64,000 nt of DNA from Fen-999 sp041480065. Lineage in GTDB: Bacteria > Pseudomonadota > Gammaproteobacteria > Burkholderiales > Rhodocyclaceae. The translations under genes and the position numbers were made by a program. This document shows, piece by piece, positions 51,714-61,368 of the stretch (position 1 is the first letter of the stretch; each line of letters begins with the position of its first letter). The notes beneath the pieces are model-generated. The model was not told the DNA's origin. It worked only from the letters and a program-made list of their open reading frames with translations, and made no database searches. Where the stretch lies: the NCBI GenBank assembly GCA_041480065.1, contig JBGOZF010000005.1, positions 29,025 to 93,024 of the forward strand. The letters run 5' to 3'.

Positions 51714-52201
51714 CCGGTTTCGATTACGCGGTATTGGCGGTGATCGCCGCTTCGGTGTTGCTGGGCTTGTGGCGCGGCGTGGTGAGTGAAGTGCTGGCGC
51801 TGGCAGCGTGGGTGGCCGGGTTTCTGGCAGCGCGCGAGTGGGCCGAGCCGGCAAGTAAATTGTTCACCGGTGTGGTATCGGAGCCGGCACTGCGTTACGC
51901 TGCCGGTTTCGCGGCGGTGATGATCGCGGTGTTGATGGTATTTGCGCTTGGCCGTCTGCTGCTGAAACTGATGTTGCGGGCGGTGGGTTTGGGTTTCGTC
52001 GATCGCTTGCTTGGCGCCGGATTCGGCGTGTTGCGCGGCGTGCTGATCGTCTTCGTTGCAGTCTTGATCGGTGGCATGACGGCATTGCCAAAAGCGGCTT
52101 GGTGGCGGGATTCCTCGCTGGCGCCGCCACTGGAAACCGCCGTGATCGCCGCGAAGCCCTGGCTGCCGCCGGAGATCGCGAAAAGGATTCGATACAGGTA
52201 G
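51710..52201 (+). CDS. CvpA family membrane protein
   Basis: A 163-residue protein with four hydrophobic segments, beginning with GTG that overlaps the preceding stop. TGFDYAVLAVIAASVLLGLWRG and FVDRLLGAGFGVLRGVLIV are typical of CvpA (colicin V production) proteins, whose gene precedes purF in most proteobacteria. Its molecular role is unclear, possibly envelope homeostasis. Confidence 0.9.
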   Translation: MTGFDYAVLAVIAASVLLGLWRGVVSEVLALAAWVAGFLAAREWAEPASKLFTGVVSEPALRYAAGFAAVMIAVLMVFALGRLLLKLMLRAVGLGFVDRLLGAGFGVLRGVLIVFVAVLIGGMTALPKAAWWRDSSLAPPLETAVIAAKPWLPPEIAKRIRYR

Positions 52202-52213
52202 GGTGGGGTAAGC

Positions 52214-53740
52214 ATGTGTGGCATCTTGGGCGTGGTTGCGACCACGCCGGTCAACCAGATCCTTTATGATGGCCTGCAGGTGCTTCAGCACCGCGGCCAG
52301 GACGCCGCCGGCATTGCGACGGAGGACGGCGGTCGCTTCCACATGCACAAGGCCTCGGGCATGGTGCGTGACGTCTTCCGCACCCGCAACATGCGCAACC
52401 TTGTCGGCAACTGGGGTATCGGTCATTGCCGGTATCCGACTGCCGGCTCCGCCTACAACGCCGCCGAAGCCCAGCCCTTCTACGTCAATTCGCCGTTCGG
52501 CCTGATGCTGGCCCACAACGGCAATCTCACCAACGCCGACCAGCTCAAGCACGACATGTTCCTGCAGGACTTGCGGCACATGAACACCAACTCCGACTCG
52601 GAGGTGCTGCTCAACGTGCTGGCACACGAGCTGCAGGCAGCATCGAGCAAGTACCAGGTCGACGCGGAAATGATCTTCAAAGCCGTCGCCGGGGTGCATC
52701 GGCGCGTGCATGGCGCCTATGCCGTGGTGGCGATGATCGCCGGCTACGGTCTGCTGGCCTTCCGCGACCCCTACGGCATCCGGCCGCTGATCATCGGCCG
52801 CAACGAGACGCCGACCGGTATGGAGTATCTGGTCGCCTCGGAAAGCGTGGCCATCGATACCCTCGGCTTCAAGATCATGCGCGACGTCGAACCCGGCGAA
52901 GCGGTGCTGATCGACCGTCAGGGCAACTTCCTCAGCCGCCAGTGCGCCGAGCGCACCATGCATGCACCTTGCATCTTCGAGTACGTCTATCTGGCCCGTC
53001 CGGATTCGCTGATGGACGGCATTTCGGTGTACGAGACGCGGGTGAAGATGGGCGAGTTCCTGGCCGACAAGATCCGCCACACCATGCCGCATCTCGAGAT
53101 CGATGCCGTGATCCCGATCCCGGATTCCAGCCGCCATGCGGCCATGGAACTGGCCTGGCGGCTCGACCTGCCGTACCGCGAAGGCTTCGTCAAGAACCGC
53201 TACATCGGCCGCACCTTCATCATGCCCGGCCAGGCGGTGCGCAGGAAATCGGTGCGCCAGAAGCTCAACGCCATCGCCCAGGAATTCCGCGGCAAGAACG
53301 TGCTGCTGGTCGACGACTCCATCGTGCGCGGCACCACGAGCAGGGAAATCATCATGATGGCGCGCGAGGCCGGCGCCAGGAAGGTCTACTTCGCCTCGGC
53401 CAGCCCGCCGGTGCGCTTCCCCAATGTCTATGGCATCGATATGCCGACGCGATCGGAACTGATCGCAGCCTTCCGCAACGATGAGGAAATCCGCCGCGAG
53501 ATCGGCGCCGATGCCCTGGTCTACCAGGATCTCGACGCCCTCAAAGCGGCCGTGCGCGCCATCAATCCGGCCATCACGCACTTCGACAGCTCGTGCTTCG
53601 ACGGCATCTACATCACCGGCGACATCTCGCCCGAGTACCTGGAAAGCGTCGAGCTGGCGCGCGGCAAGATGTCGAAGGCCATGCAGGACGGCGACGACAG
53701 CGGCCAGCTCGACCTCAACCTGACGCTGGCGAACGATTGA
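52214..53740 (+). CDS. purF: Amidophosphoribosyltransferase
   Basis: A 508-residue enzyme for the first committed purine step. The mature N-terminal nucleophile is Cys2 in MCGILGVV; the glutaminase domain has HRGQDAAGIAT, and the PRPP site is VLLVDDSIVRGTTS. No [4Fe-4S] Cys set, consistent with the E. coli-type enzyme. GGTGGGG precedes the ATG. Confidence 0.96.
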   Translation: MCGILGVVATTPVNQILYDGLQVLQHRGQDAAGIATEDGGRFHMHKASGMVRDVFRTRNMRNLVGNWGIGHCRYPTAGSAYNAAEAQPFYVNSPFGLMLAHNGNLTNADQLKHDMFLQDLRHMNTNSDSEVLLNVLAHELQAASSKYQVDAEMIFKAVAGVHRRVHGAYAVVAMIAGYGLLAFRDPYGIRPLIIGRNETPTGMEYLVASESVAIDTLGFKIMRDVEPGEAVLIDRQGNFLSRQCAERTMHAPCIFEYVYLARPDSLMDGISVYETRVKMGEFLADKIRHTMPHLEIDAVIPIPDSSRHAAMELAWRLDLPYREGFVKNRYIGRTFIMPGQAVRRKSVRQKLNAIAQEFRGKNVLLVDDSIVRGTTSREIIMMAREAGARKVYFASASPPVRFPNVYGIDMPTRSELIAAFRNDEEIRREIGADALVYQDLDALKAAVRAINPAITHFDSSCFDGIYITGDISPEYLESVELARGKMSKAMQDGDDSGQLDLNLTLAND

Positions 53741-53771
53741 CGCCGCAGGGCCGACCGTGTAATTTTGCAGT

Positions 53772-53822
53772 TGCGCCGATTTGACTCAGCTTGCGGGCGC
53801 CTGATAAATCCAGCTAAAGCGA
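53772..53822 (+). promoter_or_regulatory. SAM-II (SAM-alpha) riboswitch aptamer
   Basis: GCGCC (53773-53777) pairs with GGCGC (53796-53800) to form P1. The conserved GATTTGA follows the first strand, and CTGATAAAT then AGCTAAAGC follow the second, matching the SAM-II consensus GATTTRA..TGATAAATG..AGCTAAA. GCTT in the loop (53789-53792) can pair with AAGC (53817-53820) as the pseudoknot. It lies between purF and the methionine gene metZ, the expected target. Recognised by eye; a covariance search was not run. Confidence 0.85.
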
Positions 53823-53830
53823 GGACGGAG

Positions 53831-53875
53831 AAACCCGGTCGTCCGCGCCAGCCGCCGACCGGGTTTTGCTTTTGG
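53831..53875 (+). terminator. Rho-independent terminator following the SAM-II aptamer
   Basis: AAACCCGGTCG (53831-53841) and CGACCGGGTTT (53856-53866) form a perfect 11-bp stem with a 14-nt loop, followed by TGCTTTTG. It sits 10 nt after the aptamer and 12-20 nt before metZ. It may end purF transcription, or serve as the riboswitch expression platform, or both. Confidence 0.8.
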
Positions 53876-53886
53876 AGAGCCAGACC

Positions 53887-55062
53887 ATGACCGATTCATT
53901 TCATCCCGAGACGCTTGCCGTCCGTGCCGGACAACGGCGCAGCCAGTTCGGCGAACACGCCGAAGCCCTGTACCTGACCTCGAGCTTCGTCTTCGAAAAT
54001 GCCGCCCAGGCGGCGGCCCGCTTTTCGGGCGAGGAGGAGGGCATGGTCTACGCCCGCTTCTCCAATCCCACGGTGAGCATGATGCAGGAACGGCTGGCCG
54101 CCCTCGAAGGCGCGGAGGGCTGCATTGCGACAGCCAGCGGCATGGCGGCCATCTTGTCCACGGTCATGGCCCTCCTCAAGGCCGGCGATCACGTCGTCGC
54201 CTCGCGCAGCATCTTCGGTGCCACCCAGCAGTTGTTCGGCAACATCCTGCCGCGCTTCGGCGTCGACACCAGCTTCGTTGCCGGCACCCGCCCCGATGCG
54301 TTCCGCGCCGCGTTGCGGCCGAATACCAAGCTGGTGTTCGTGGAAACGCCGTCGAACCCGCTGACCGAAGTGTTCGACATCGCCGCGTTGGCGCAGGTGG
54401 CGCATGACCACGGCGCACTGCTGGCCGTCGACAACTGTTTCTGCACGCCCATCCTGCAACGGCCCCTCGAACTGGGCGCCGACCTGGTCATCCATTCGGC
54501 GACCAAATACCTGGATGGTCAGGGCAGGGTGCTTGGCGGCGCCGTCTGCGGGCGCAAGGCGCTGACCGAGGAGGTCTTCAAGTTCCTGCGCACCGCCGGC
54601 CCGACCATTTCGCCTTTCAATGCCTGGGTAATCCTCAAGGGCCTGGAAACGCTGAAGATCCGCATGCAGGCGCAGTCGGCGAGCGCCCTTGATCTGGCGA
54701 AACGCCTGGAAGCGAACCACAAGGTGGCGCGGGTGTTCTATCCCGGCTTGTCATCCCATCCGCAGCATGCGCTGGCCATGCGCCAGCAGGCCAGCGGCGG
54801 CGCCATCGTCTCCTTCGAGATCAAGGGCGGCCGGACCGAAGCCTGGCGCGTGGTCGACAACTGCAAGCTGCTGTCGATCACCGCCAACCTCGGCGATGTC
54901 AAGACCACGATCACGCACCCCGCCTCCACCACCCACGGCCGTATCACGCCGGAAGCGCGCGCCGAGGCGGGCATCGGCGAGGGCTTGCTGCGCATCGCGG
55001 TCGGCCTCGAGGCGGTGGACGACATCGAGGCCGATCTGCTGCGGGGGTTGGGGGCGTCTTAG
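53887..55062 (+). CDS. metZ: O-succinylhomoserine sulfhydrylase
   Basis: A 391-residue Cys/Met-metabolism PLP enzyme that makes homocysteine directly from the activated homoserine and sulfide. The PLP Lys is in HSATKYLDGQGRVLGG; EGCIATASGMAAILS and ETPSNPLTEVFD are family motifs. The ATG at 53887 (MTDSFHPETLAVRAGQ) has GGAGAG upstream. Product specificity for succinyl or acetyl ester cannot be settled by eye. A SAM-II riboswitch upstream supports a methionine role. Confidence 0.9.
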   Translation: MTDSFHPETLAVRAGQRRSQFGEHAEALYLTSSFVFENAAQAAARFSGEEEGMVYARFSNPTVSMMQERLAALEGAEGCIATASGMAAILSTVMALLKAGDHVVASRSIFGATQQLFGNILPRFGVDTSFVAGTRPDAFRAALRPNTKLVFVETPSNPLTEVFDIAALAQVAHDHGALLAVDNCFCTPILQRPLELGADLVIHSATKYLDGQGRVLGGAVCGRKALTEEVFKFLRTAGPTISPFNAWVILKGLETLKIRMQAQSASALDLAKRLEANHKVARVFYPGLSSHPQHALAMRQQASGGAIVSFEIKGGRTEAWRVVDNCKLLSITANLGDVKTTITHPASTTHGRITPEARAEAGIGEGLLRIAVGLEAVDDIEADLLRGLGAS

Positions 55063-55067
55063 CCCAC

Positions 55068-57851
55068 TTATGGTGCCGCGACGAATTTGAGCGCTACGTC
55101 GAAGTATTCGCCAGTCATTGTCTTTGCGATGTTGAAGTTCTTGTCGCCCGGCACCGAACCGATGGTGACGGTCTTGCTTCGACCGGTGGCAGTTGAGGCG
55201 CCGAGGTAGAAGCGCGACTGGTACTCCCGTTCAAGTATGCCGGTACTGCTGATCTCCCAGTGTCCAGTCGTGGCATTGATCCACACTCGGCCCAGCGCGT
55301 CATACGCGAAAAAACTCGAGGAGGGTAGTCGGTTCGGATACAAGCGGTAGGGGGCGCCATTGGTGTCATATACGTCATAGAAGGTCGGATCAACGGCCAC
55401 ATCCATGACCGCACTGCTATATGGCGGGATCCCCTTTTCCCCAAGGCCGCCGCTGTAGGTTGGGCTCGGCGGACCAAGGCCGTAGAGCTCGATGATGGGC
55501 GCCGCGGTCCATCCGGATGGGGGCTGGAACGAGGGCTTCCATGTGATCAGGACGCGATTAAGCTCGATATGCAGCTTGTCAGCATAGGGCAGAAAGAGCA
55601 TGGCCCGTTCGAATTGTGACTCCGGCGTGCTGGCGAACAATGGGCTGTAGGCATAGTAGGCGAGGATTTCCAGGTCGGTCAGGCCATTTTCGTTGAAGCT
55701 CACAGGCACGCCTTCGATGTTCTGCGTTACCGTGCCGTAGCTGAGCGCGCTAGGGCGCGTGTAGCTTGCTGGGAAAGGTTCTTCCAGCTTGAGGCGGCCC
55801 GTAAGGGTCGGCGCGCTGCCGCCGGTATAGCCGTCACCGTTGAGGTCGTAGCGCGAGTAGTCGGCGATGTATTTGTCTCCGTTGGTGGCAGCAGCCTTCG
55901 CGGAGTCAGAAAAGGCCTTGAGAAAGCGCCGAATGTCATGGTGGTCGAACTTGCCGTCCGGGATATCCTGATCCTGATCATTCGCGACGTCGAGAATCGT
56001 TTCCCGTACCGGGGCATGGCCGATCTTGATCTCGCTGTCTGCCGTCAATGCGGCTGCATAGGCATCCACCACCAGCCCGCTATCTGTGCCGCACTTGGTC
56101 TGCGGATAGCCGGAGGCCATGATGCGGTCGACGATCTGCGGTGCTGTCAAAGCCGTGCCGGCTATACTCCAGATGAACTCCGCCAGCGCCGCGACTTGCG
56201 GCGATGCGAGGGATGTGCCCGAATCGGTGTTGTTTGCAGTCGTTCCAAACGCGTCGGAGTAGACCCAAACATGGGTTCCGAACGCGCCAATGCTTCCCCC
56301 GGTGTTCGAGTCGGCCGCGCGGCACCCAACAGCGTTGGCTGGGTCTTCGGCCATGTTGTGCATGAAGTTCTCGACCACCAAACCATTGCGTAGGAGCTGG
56401 ATCGGCAGCGGCCCGATGAATGCGCGCTGCTCCCCGCCCTCTTGATGAGCGGGCAATTTTGCGTCGGCGGCGCTTTCTTGACCGGCAGCGAGCGCGAATA
56501 GCGTGCGGTTTTCCAATCCGGCCGCCGTCATCGCGCCGATAAACGCGATCGCGAGCCCCTGTGTCCTCTTATCCCAATTGGAGGATTCGCAAACCGATCG
56601 CAATTGGCAATCGCCGAGAGAGTAATTCACCACGTACCGGGTCCCCGGGTTGGCCGCCATGCGGCCAATCATCGCCACGGTCGCATCCCAATAGCTCATT
56701 GGGATTGTGAGGTCGAGGGCACTCAGCTCCACGGAGCTCCAGAAATCCTTCGCAGGTAGAAGGCCGGTGACCAAGTCCGGATTGGTATCTCCCGCCCCGC
56801 CAAAAGCCGCACCGATCACGCTTGACACCATGTAACCATGCCCGGCGGTATACGTGGCGAAGGAGAAGTAGTCTTGGGGTGTAGAGACAAAGCTCCACTT
56901 TGGGCCGGTGGGTGTGCCAGCGCCAAAACGATCAACTATGAACAGCGTCGGCTTTTGAGACGGAAACAGCTCCGTATAGGCCTCGCGCGCGTTCCACAAT
57001 CCGTGCGCTTTCGCGGCGAGATGGTGCCCGATGATGTTCAAGCTAAAGAGCGCGTACGGCTCTCCGCCCAGCCCCGGGTTGTCCGGGAGCAGTTTCTCTT
57101 GCATGTGAACCGCCGGGAAGACATCCTCGACGCCTGGCATTTGTTTGGTTTGCGCGATCAGCGCGTCAAGCGCGGCGACGGAGCCGGGATCTGGAATACG
57201 CAGGCCAGCCACCGCCGATCCGGCCAGCATGCTGGTGATCCCGCCGTGGAGCGTATCCAGGACCGCATTCACGTCCTGGGTGGTGGCGGTTTCCAGAAAC
57301 GCGACGGTCAGTTTGGTTCGCGCCACCGGTCCATAGTCTGGATGATCCGAGAATTCGGCTTCCGCCACGCCGTCGCCATTGTAGAAATTGCGCGTCGAGG
57401 CGGTCATTAGATCGGTTGGCGCGCCAGTCAGTTTTGCCGGCGGGGCGACGAAGCGAAAATACCAGTGCAAGTCGCCTTGGTTGAACGCGTAGCGCCGATC
57501 CAGCCGAATCCGGATCGTGTCGCTGCTCGCCGTGCCTTGCCCGGCGGGCACGGCGCCGAACGATGCCCCGCCGTCGAGAATCTGGGTGCTGGCGGAGGTC
57601 GAAGAGACGGTGGCGACGACCTGCTGGGCCGCGCCGCCGGTGTTCGTGGCCGACACCCGGTATTCATACTCGAATTGCGTCGCGTTGATCCGCTTGCTGG
57701 ATACCAGTTGATACTGAGTGACTTTCAAGTCGGGAATCTGCGCAAAGACTAAGCCGGGCAACAGCATTGCGGCGACGCCCGTGAATATCAGCCACTTGCC
57801 CACCGCTCGGATTGCTGCGCCGATAGCCTGCTTGTGATTTGTGTTGATCAT
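55068..57851 (-). CDS. Secreted S8 (subtilisin-like) serine protease
   Basis: A 927-residue secreted protein with a signal peptide (FTGVAAMLLPGLVFA). After an N-terminal beta-rich domain of about 130 residues and a propeptide-like stretch, the catalytic triad is seen as Asp in LFIVDRFG (about 305), His in TAGHGYMVSSVIG (about 338) and Ser in DSGTSLASPQVAAL (about 545). A YDLNGDGYTGG loop near 690 looks like a calcium site. The C-terminal 200 residues are unassigned. GGGAGAAACGC precedes the ATG. It is the second gene after the PEP-CTERM protein. Confidence 0.82.
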   Translation of the reverse strand: MINTNHKQAIGAAIRAVGKWLIFTGVAAMLLPGLVFAQIPDLKVTQYQLVSSKRINATQFEYEYRVSATNTGGAAQQVVATVSSTSASTQILDGGASFGAVPAGQGTASSDTIRIRLDRRYAFNQGDLHWYFRFVAPPAKLTGAPTDLMTASTRNFYNGDGVAEAEFSDHPDYGPVARTKLTVAFLETATTQDVNAVLDTLHGGITSMLAGSAVAGLRIPDPGSVAALDALIAQTKQMPGVEDVFPAVHMQEKLLPDNPGLGGEPYALFSLNIIGHHLAAKAHGLWNAREAYTELFPSQKPTLFIVDRFGAGTPTGPKWSFVSTPQDYFSFATYTAGHGYMVSSVIGAAFGGAGDTNPDLVTGLLPAKDFWSSVELSALDLTIPMSYWDATVAMIGRMAANPGTRYVVNYSLGDCQLRSVCESSNWDKRTQGLAIAFIGAMTAAGLENRTLFALAAGQESAADAKLPAHQEGGEQRAFIGPLPIQLLRNGLVVENFMHNMAEDPANAVGCRAADSNTGGSIGAFGTHVWVYSDAFGTTANNTDSGTSLASPQVAALAEFIWSIAGTALTAPQIVDRIMASGYPQTKCGTDSGLVVDAYAAALTADSEIKIGHAPVRETILDVANDQDQDIPDGKFDHHDIRRFLKAFSDSAKAAATNGDKYIADYSRYDLNGDGYTGGSAPTLTGRLKLEEPFPASYTRPSALSYGTVTQNIEGVPVSFNENGLTDLEILAYYAYSPLFASTPESQFERAMLFLPYADKLHIELNRVLITWKPSFQPPSGWTAAPIIELYGLGPPSPTYSGGLGEKGIPPYSSAVMDVAVDPTFYDVYDTNGAPYRLYPNRLPSSSFFAYDALGRVWINATTGHWEISSTGILEREYQSRFYLGASTATGRSKTVTIGSVPGDKNFNIAKTMTGEYFDVALKFVAAP

Positions 57852-57905
57852 GCGTTTCTCCCGGGACGGCGGGTTTGGAGGAATGCCTCAGCAGCAATGG
57901 TCGAG

Positions 57906-58463
57906 CTAATCCGCGCGGCCAGGGGTGTCCGGTGATGATCTGCGCCTGCTCAGCACAACCAGCAGAGGTGCGCCAGCCAGCATCATCAGCCAGGCATTCG
58001 GCTCCGGCACGGCACTGGTTATGCCTTGCTCCAGCAGGTCAAAGGTGACGGGGTCGTACACCTCGAACGCCTGCTTGCCGGGACCGCCGGTACCGAGCCA
58101 ATGGAATTCCGCGGCGAAACCGCTGACCTGAGCACCCACCGGAATGCCGGCACCCTTGGCCATGAGATCGAAAGCTGCCGGTACCCCGGGAGCGGAAGCG
58201 AGGAATTGCTGGCCCCAATCCGTTGCCAGCGCGGCCGCAGAAACGTTGGTGAGCGAGCTTTCCTCGTACAGGGCAGGATCGAACAGCAGGTCGAGCAGTG
58301 CAACCGATGTTCCTGCCCCAAGGGAACCGTCGTTGTGGATCGTGTATTCGTATCGATAGTGATCGCTGCCGAGGGCGAAAGTGGTGAAGTTGACTTGGAT
58401 GGCGCACGCCATCGACGGCACAAGCGATAAGCCGATCAGTAGCGCGGAAATCGATTTCTTCAT
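57906..58463 (-). CDS. PEP-CTERM sorting domain protein
   Basis: A 185-residue secreted protein: signal peptide (SALLIGLSLVPSMACA), a beta-rich body beginning QVNFTTFALGSDHYRYEY, and a C-terminal sorting signal with VPEPNAWLMMLAGAPLLVVL and then RRRSS. PEP-CTERM proteins are processed by exosortase and go to the cell surface or exopolysaccharide. The ATG at 58463 is chosen because the open frame upstream is Pro/His-rich noise. It lies 54 nt upstream of the S8 protease gene on the same strand. Confidence 0.88.
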   Translation of the reverse strand: MKKSISALLIGLSLVPSMACAIQVNFTTFALGSDHYRYEYTIHNDGSLGAGTSVALLDLLFDPALYEESSLTNVSAAALATDWGQQFLASAPGVPAAFDLMAKGAGIPVGAQVSGFAAEFHWLGTGGPGKQAFEVYDPVTFDLLEQGITSAVPEPNAWLMMLAGAPLLVVLSRRRSSPDTPGRAD

Positions 58464-59003
58464 GGTCGTTGCTCCAGGCAGGTCAGCGGTTGGATGGGGA
58501 AAGGGCGTTTGCTGCGGTGCTGTGTCGCGCAACAGTCGTCGGGGATGGGGGCGCGGCTGCGTTGAAGGGACTAGTGACAAATTCGGAGGAATCTTGGGCG
58601 ATGGTATCGGACGATGGGGGTGGTGTTGATGCAGGCATATGCTATGCGCGAAGTCAATGCGTCGTAAATAGCCCATATGGATCATTTCGCCAAGGCCTTG
58701 CACACGCAGTCAGGACATCGATTGCCGAAACAACCCGAGATGGTGTCTTCTGGCTCTCGGATCTGGCGTGGCCAACTGAAGGAATTGGACAATGGGACTC
58801 AGGACAGTATGGGTCCGACCTGGCTGGCCGAGCTCGACCTCCACCATTTGACTGGGCGGCTGGAAGTGGCGATACTGCGCCCCATGCGGCCGGACTTGCC
58901 GTCACACAGTTCTCGCGGATCCGCATCCTCGTGTCCGCGATCGTCCGGCAGGGAGACAAGGGCCTTGGAGAGCGCTAGCAGGCTCGAGCGGTCGGAGCAA
59001 ACG
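58464..59003. other. 540-base divergent spacer between PEP-CTERM and diguanylate cyclase genes
   Basis: No gene could be supported here. Two plus-strand frames are open (58469-58978 and from 58677 into the next gene) but their translations lack recognisable motifs and look like noise. The spacer must hold the divergent promoters; around 58630-58670 it is locally AT-richer (CATATGCTATG, CGTAAATAGCCCATATGG), which is a reasonable promoter place. Confidence 0.5.
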
Positions 59004-60176
59004 ATGCGGAATGAACGGGACGGCGGAGCGCAGGAGAGTCCCAGCCGACGAATCACGGATCGGCGTTCCGGGCTCGAACGGCGCTTCGATCTGACAGACC
59101 GGAACGGATCCGAGCGCCGCTTGTCCTGGGAGGATCAGCGCGCGCAGTTCTGGACGCGTTTGCTCTTCTGCGTTCTGGCGCTGATCTACTTCAACTTTGG
59201 CGGCGATGCGCAGGTCCGCTCATGGACCAGCCTCAGCATCGTGACGCTGATCTTCGCGATCTACGGCCTGGAGATCCTGTTCTTCATGTGGCATGCGACG
59301 CGCGTGCCTCATGCGCCCTGGCGCCAGCGTCTGACAATGTGGGTGGATATCGCCATGGCGTCCTTTGCCGTGCTCGCCGATTCCACCGTCAGCTCGCCTG
59401 GTTTCCTTGTCTACCTGATGGTGATTCTCGGCAACGGCATGCGTTACGGCCTGCGCCTGTTCGGCGAGGCGGTCGTCGGCAGCCTGGGTGCGGCGGTGTT
59501 GATCGTGAGTCTGCGCCTGTTCGACTACGTGAATATCTTCTCGGTAAGCGCCATCTTCTTCCTGGTGTTCTTCACGATCATCGTTCTCTATTCGTATTCA
59601 TTGACCGCCAAGATCGAACGCGCGCGCGCGAAGCTCGCGCACGAGCGCAACGTCGACTCGTTGACCGGGCTGCTCAACCGCCGCGCGCTGATCGAGCGGG
59701 CGTCGCAACTGTTCCAGTCGCCGGAGGCGCACGGCGGCGAGTTCGTCGTGCTGTTCGCCGACCTCGACGGCTTCAAGGCCGTCAACGATACCCACGGCCA
59801 TCACGTCGGCGATCGCGTATTGGCTGCGGTGGCCGGCCGCATCGCGGAAGTTGTCCGTGGTGTCGACCTGGTGGCGCGCTACGGCGGCGATGAGTTCATC
59901 CTGATCCTGCCCTGTACCACGAGAGAAGGTGGCGAGTTGGTCGCCCAACGCGTGCGGCAGGTCATCGACGACTGGGCGCGCGAAAACGATATCGACTTCG
60001 GCGTCTCGATCGGCATGGGCAAATACCCGGATCACGGGGCCGACCTGGAGGCGGTCATTGCCTCGGTGGATAAGGCCATGTATCGCAGCAAGCTGGTGCA
60101 CGGACGTGGCGGCATCCTCCATGTCGACGGCGTTCAGGAGGCGCCGGAGGGATCGACGTCCTCGGCCGTTCATTGA
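59004..60176 (+). CDS. Membrane diguanylate cyclase (GGDEF)
   Basis: A 390-residue protein. A charged N-terminus (RRITDRRSGLERRFDL) precedes about six hydrophobic segments (residues 50-200), a short coiled coil, and a GGDEF domain with DSLTGLLNRRAL and RYGGDEFIL. An RGVD inhibitory I-site lies five residues before GGDEF, so feedback by cyclic di-GMP is expected. I start at ATG 59004; the frame is open upstream to 58677, so a longer form cannot be excluded. Likely controls biofilm or surface traits. Confidence 0.88.
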   Translation: MRNERDGGAQESPSRRITDRRSGLERRFDLTDRNGSERRLSWEDQRAQFWTRLLFCVLALIYFNFGGDAQVRSWTSLSIVTLIFAIYGLEILFFMWHATRVPHAPWRQRLTMWVDIAMASFAVLADSTVSSPGFLVYLMVILGNGMRYGLRLFGEAVVGSLGAAVLIVSLRLFDYVNIFSVSAIFFLVFFTIIVLYSYSLTAKIERARAKLAHERNVDSLTGLLNRRALIERASQLFQSPEAHGGEFVVLFADLDGFKAVNDTHGHHVGDRVLAAVAGRIAEVVRGVDLVARYGGDEFILILPCTTREGGELVAQRVRQVIDDWARENDIDFGVSIGMGKYPDHGADLEAVIASVDKAMYRSKLVHGRGGILHVDGVQEAPEGSTSSAVH

Positions 60177-61216
60177 TCCGGACGCTCAGGGCGTCGGTGC
60201 GGTGTCGCCGGCCGGTCGATCTGGCGCAGCAATCCCGCCAACTCCACCTTGCTGTTGATTTCAAGTTTGTCGTAGATGTTCTTCAAATGGTTGCGTGCGG
60301 TGGCCGGCGAGATCCGCAGTTCGTTTGCGACTTCGCGGTAGTCGAGGCCCCGGCCGAAGCGCCGCGCGATGTCGCGTTCGCGCGTAGTGAGCCGGTCCGC
60401 ATGTGACTTCCGGCGCGCGGTGAGCAGCCACATATCGTTGATCGGCGTCGCCGTGAAGACGATCCTGGCACCCAGGAAAGCCTTGCCGCCGTTCTCAAGC
60501 AGATCGGCGGGAACGAAGGGGCCGCGCCAATCCTTCCATTCGGTCTGCATCATGGTCGCGAAGTGGCGACCGGTCGCGTGCAGTAGGCGTTTCCGGTCGC
60601 ACAGCGCCAGCGATTCGTTGGGTTGCGCGGTGGACCGTCGGTCGCCCTGGACCGAGCGCAGCCGATTGATCCGCCAGGTGTCGGCAAGTTGCGGCACCAG
60701 GCTCTGAACGAGAAGCTGTTCCGGCTCGCTGAACGGGCGGCTGAACTCGGTGCGATAGAAGACGATTCCCTCGATCAGGTTCAGGGCCGGATCGGCGCCC
60801 GGTATCGGCTCGGTACCGTAACAGTGGCCGCGTGCGATTGCATCGTGGAAGCAGGGGCCGGCCCAGTTTGCGCCGATCGTGCCGGCGGAGACTGTCTGCG
60901 CCGGTCGGCATAGCGCTTCAAGCAGCAGGGGATCCTGTTCCCTGAAAGGAATGCCGTCACACCCGTATTCGGGCGGCTGCCGATAGGCCATCGCGGCGTG
61001 AAAGACCGGGCCATCGGCCTCCAGCATGCCCAGGGCCCATCGTGCCGAGTCGAAACGCAAGGCGGTGCGCGCGGCATCGAGAGCGAGTTCCTGGAACCGG
61101 TGTACCGGGGCGCTGAAGGCCAGCCGATAGAGCTCGATAGGGAGCGCGCCAAGATGGCCCATGGTCTCGGCCCATTGCATCTTCTCGCCCGGGTACTGCC
61201 AAACCTTGTGCTCCAT
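60170..61216 (-). CDS. LuxR-family transcriptional regulator
   Basis: A 348-residue regulator. The C-terminal HTH reads LTTRERDIARRFGRGLDYRE to ATARNHLKNIYDKLEINSK, a standard LuxR-type helix-turn-helix. The N-terminal 270 residues show no receiver, PAS or autoinducer-binding signature I can name; a GAF-like sensory role is possible. The ATG at 61216 has AGGAGC upstream. Its 3' end overlaps the cyclase gene by 7 nt, convergently. Confidence 0.85.
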   Translation of the reverse strand: MEHKVWQYPGEKMQWAETMGHLGALPIELYRLAFSAPVHRFQELALDAARTALRFDSARWALGMLEADGPVFHAAMAYRQPPEYGCDGIPFREQDPLLLEALCRPAQTVSAGTIGANWAGPCFHDAIARGHCYGTEPIPGADPALNLIEGIVFYRTEFSRPFSEPEQLLVQSLVPQLADTWRINRLRSVQGDRRSTAQPNESLALCDRKRLLHATGRHFATMMQTEWKDWRGPFVPADLLENGGKAFLGARIVFTATPINDMWLLTARRKSHADRLTTRERDIARRFGRGLDYREVANELRISPATARNHLKNIYDKLEINSKVELAGLLRQIDRPATPHRRPERPDQ

Positions 61217-61368
61217 CGCTGTGCTCCTTGCCAGAACGTCGATCGCTGTCACGATGGGGAATATAGGGATCGGAACCATGAGACTCGAGTGAGCATTCGG
61301 CGCCGACGGTGCCGAATATTCCGCACCAGATGGGTGGCGGTTTCCGCAAAAGCCGGATCGGGCGAAGA

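Noticed and set aside
58469..58978. 169-codon frame upstream of the diguanylate cyclase
   Set aside because: No ribosome site, no domain, and low-complexity composition in a region expected to hold two divergent promoters.
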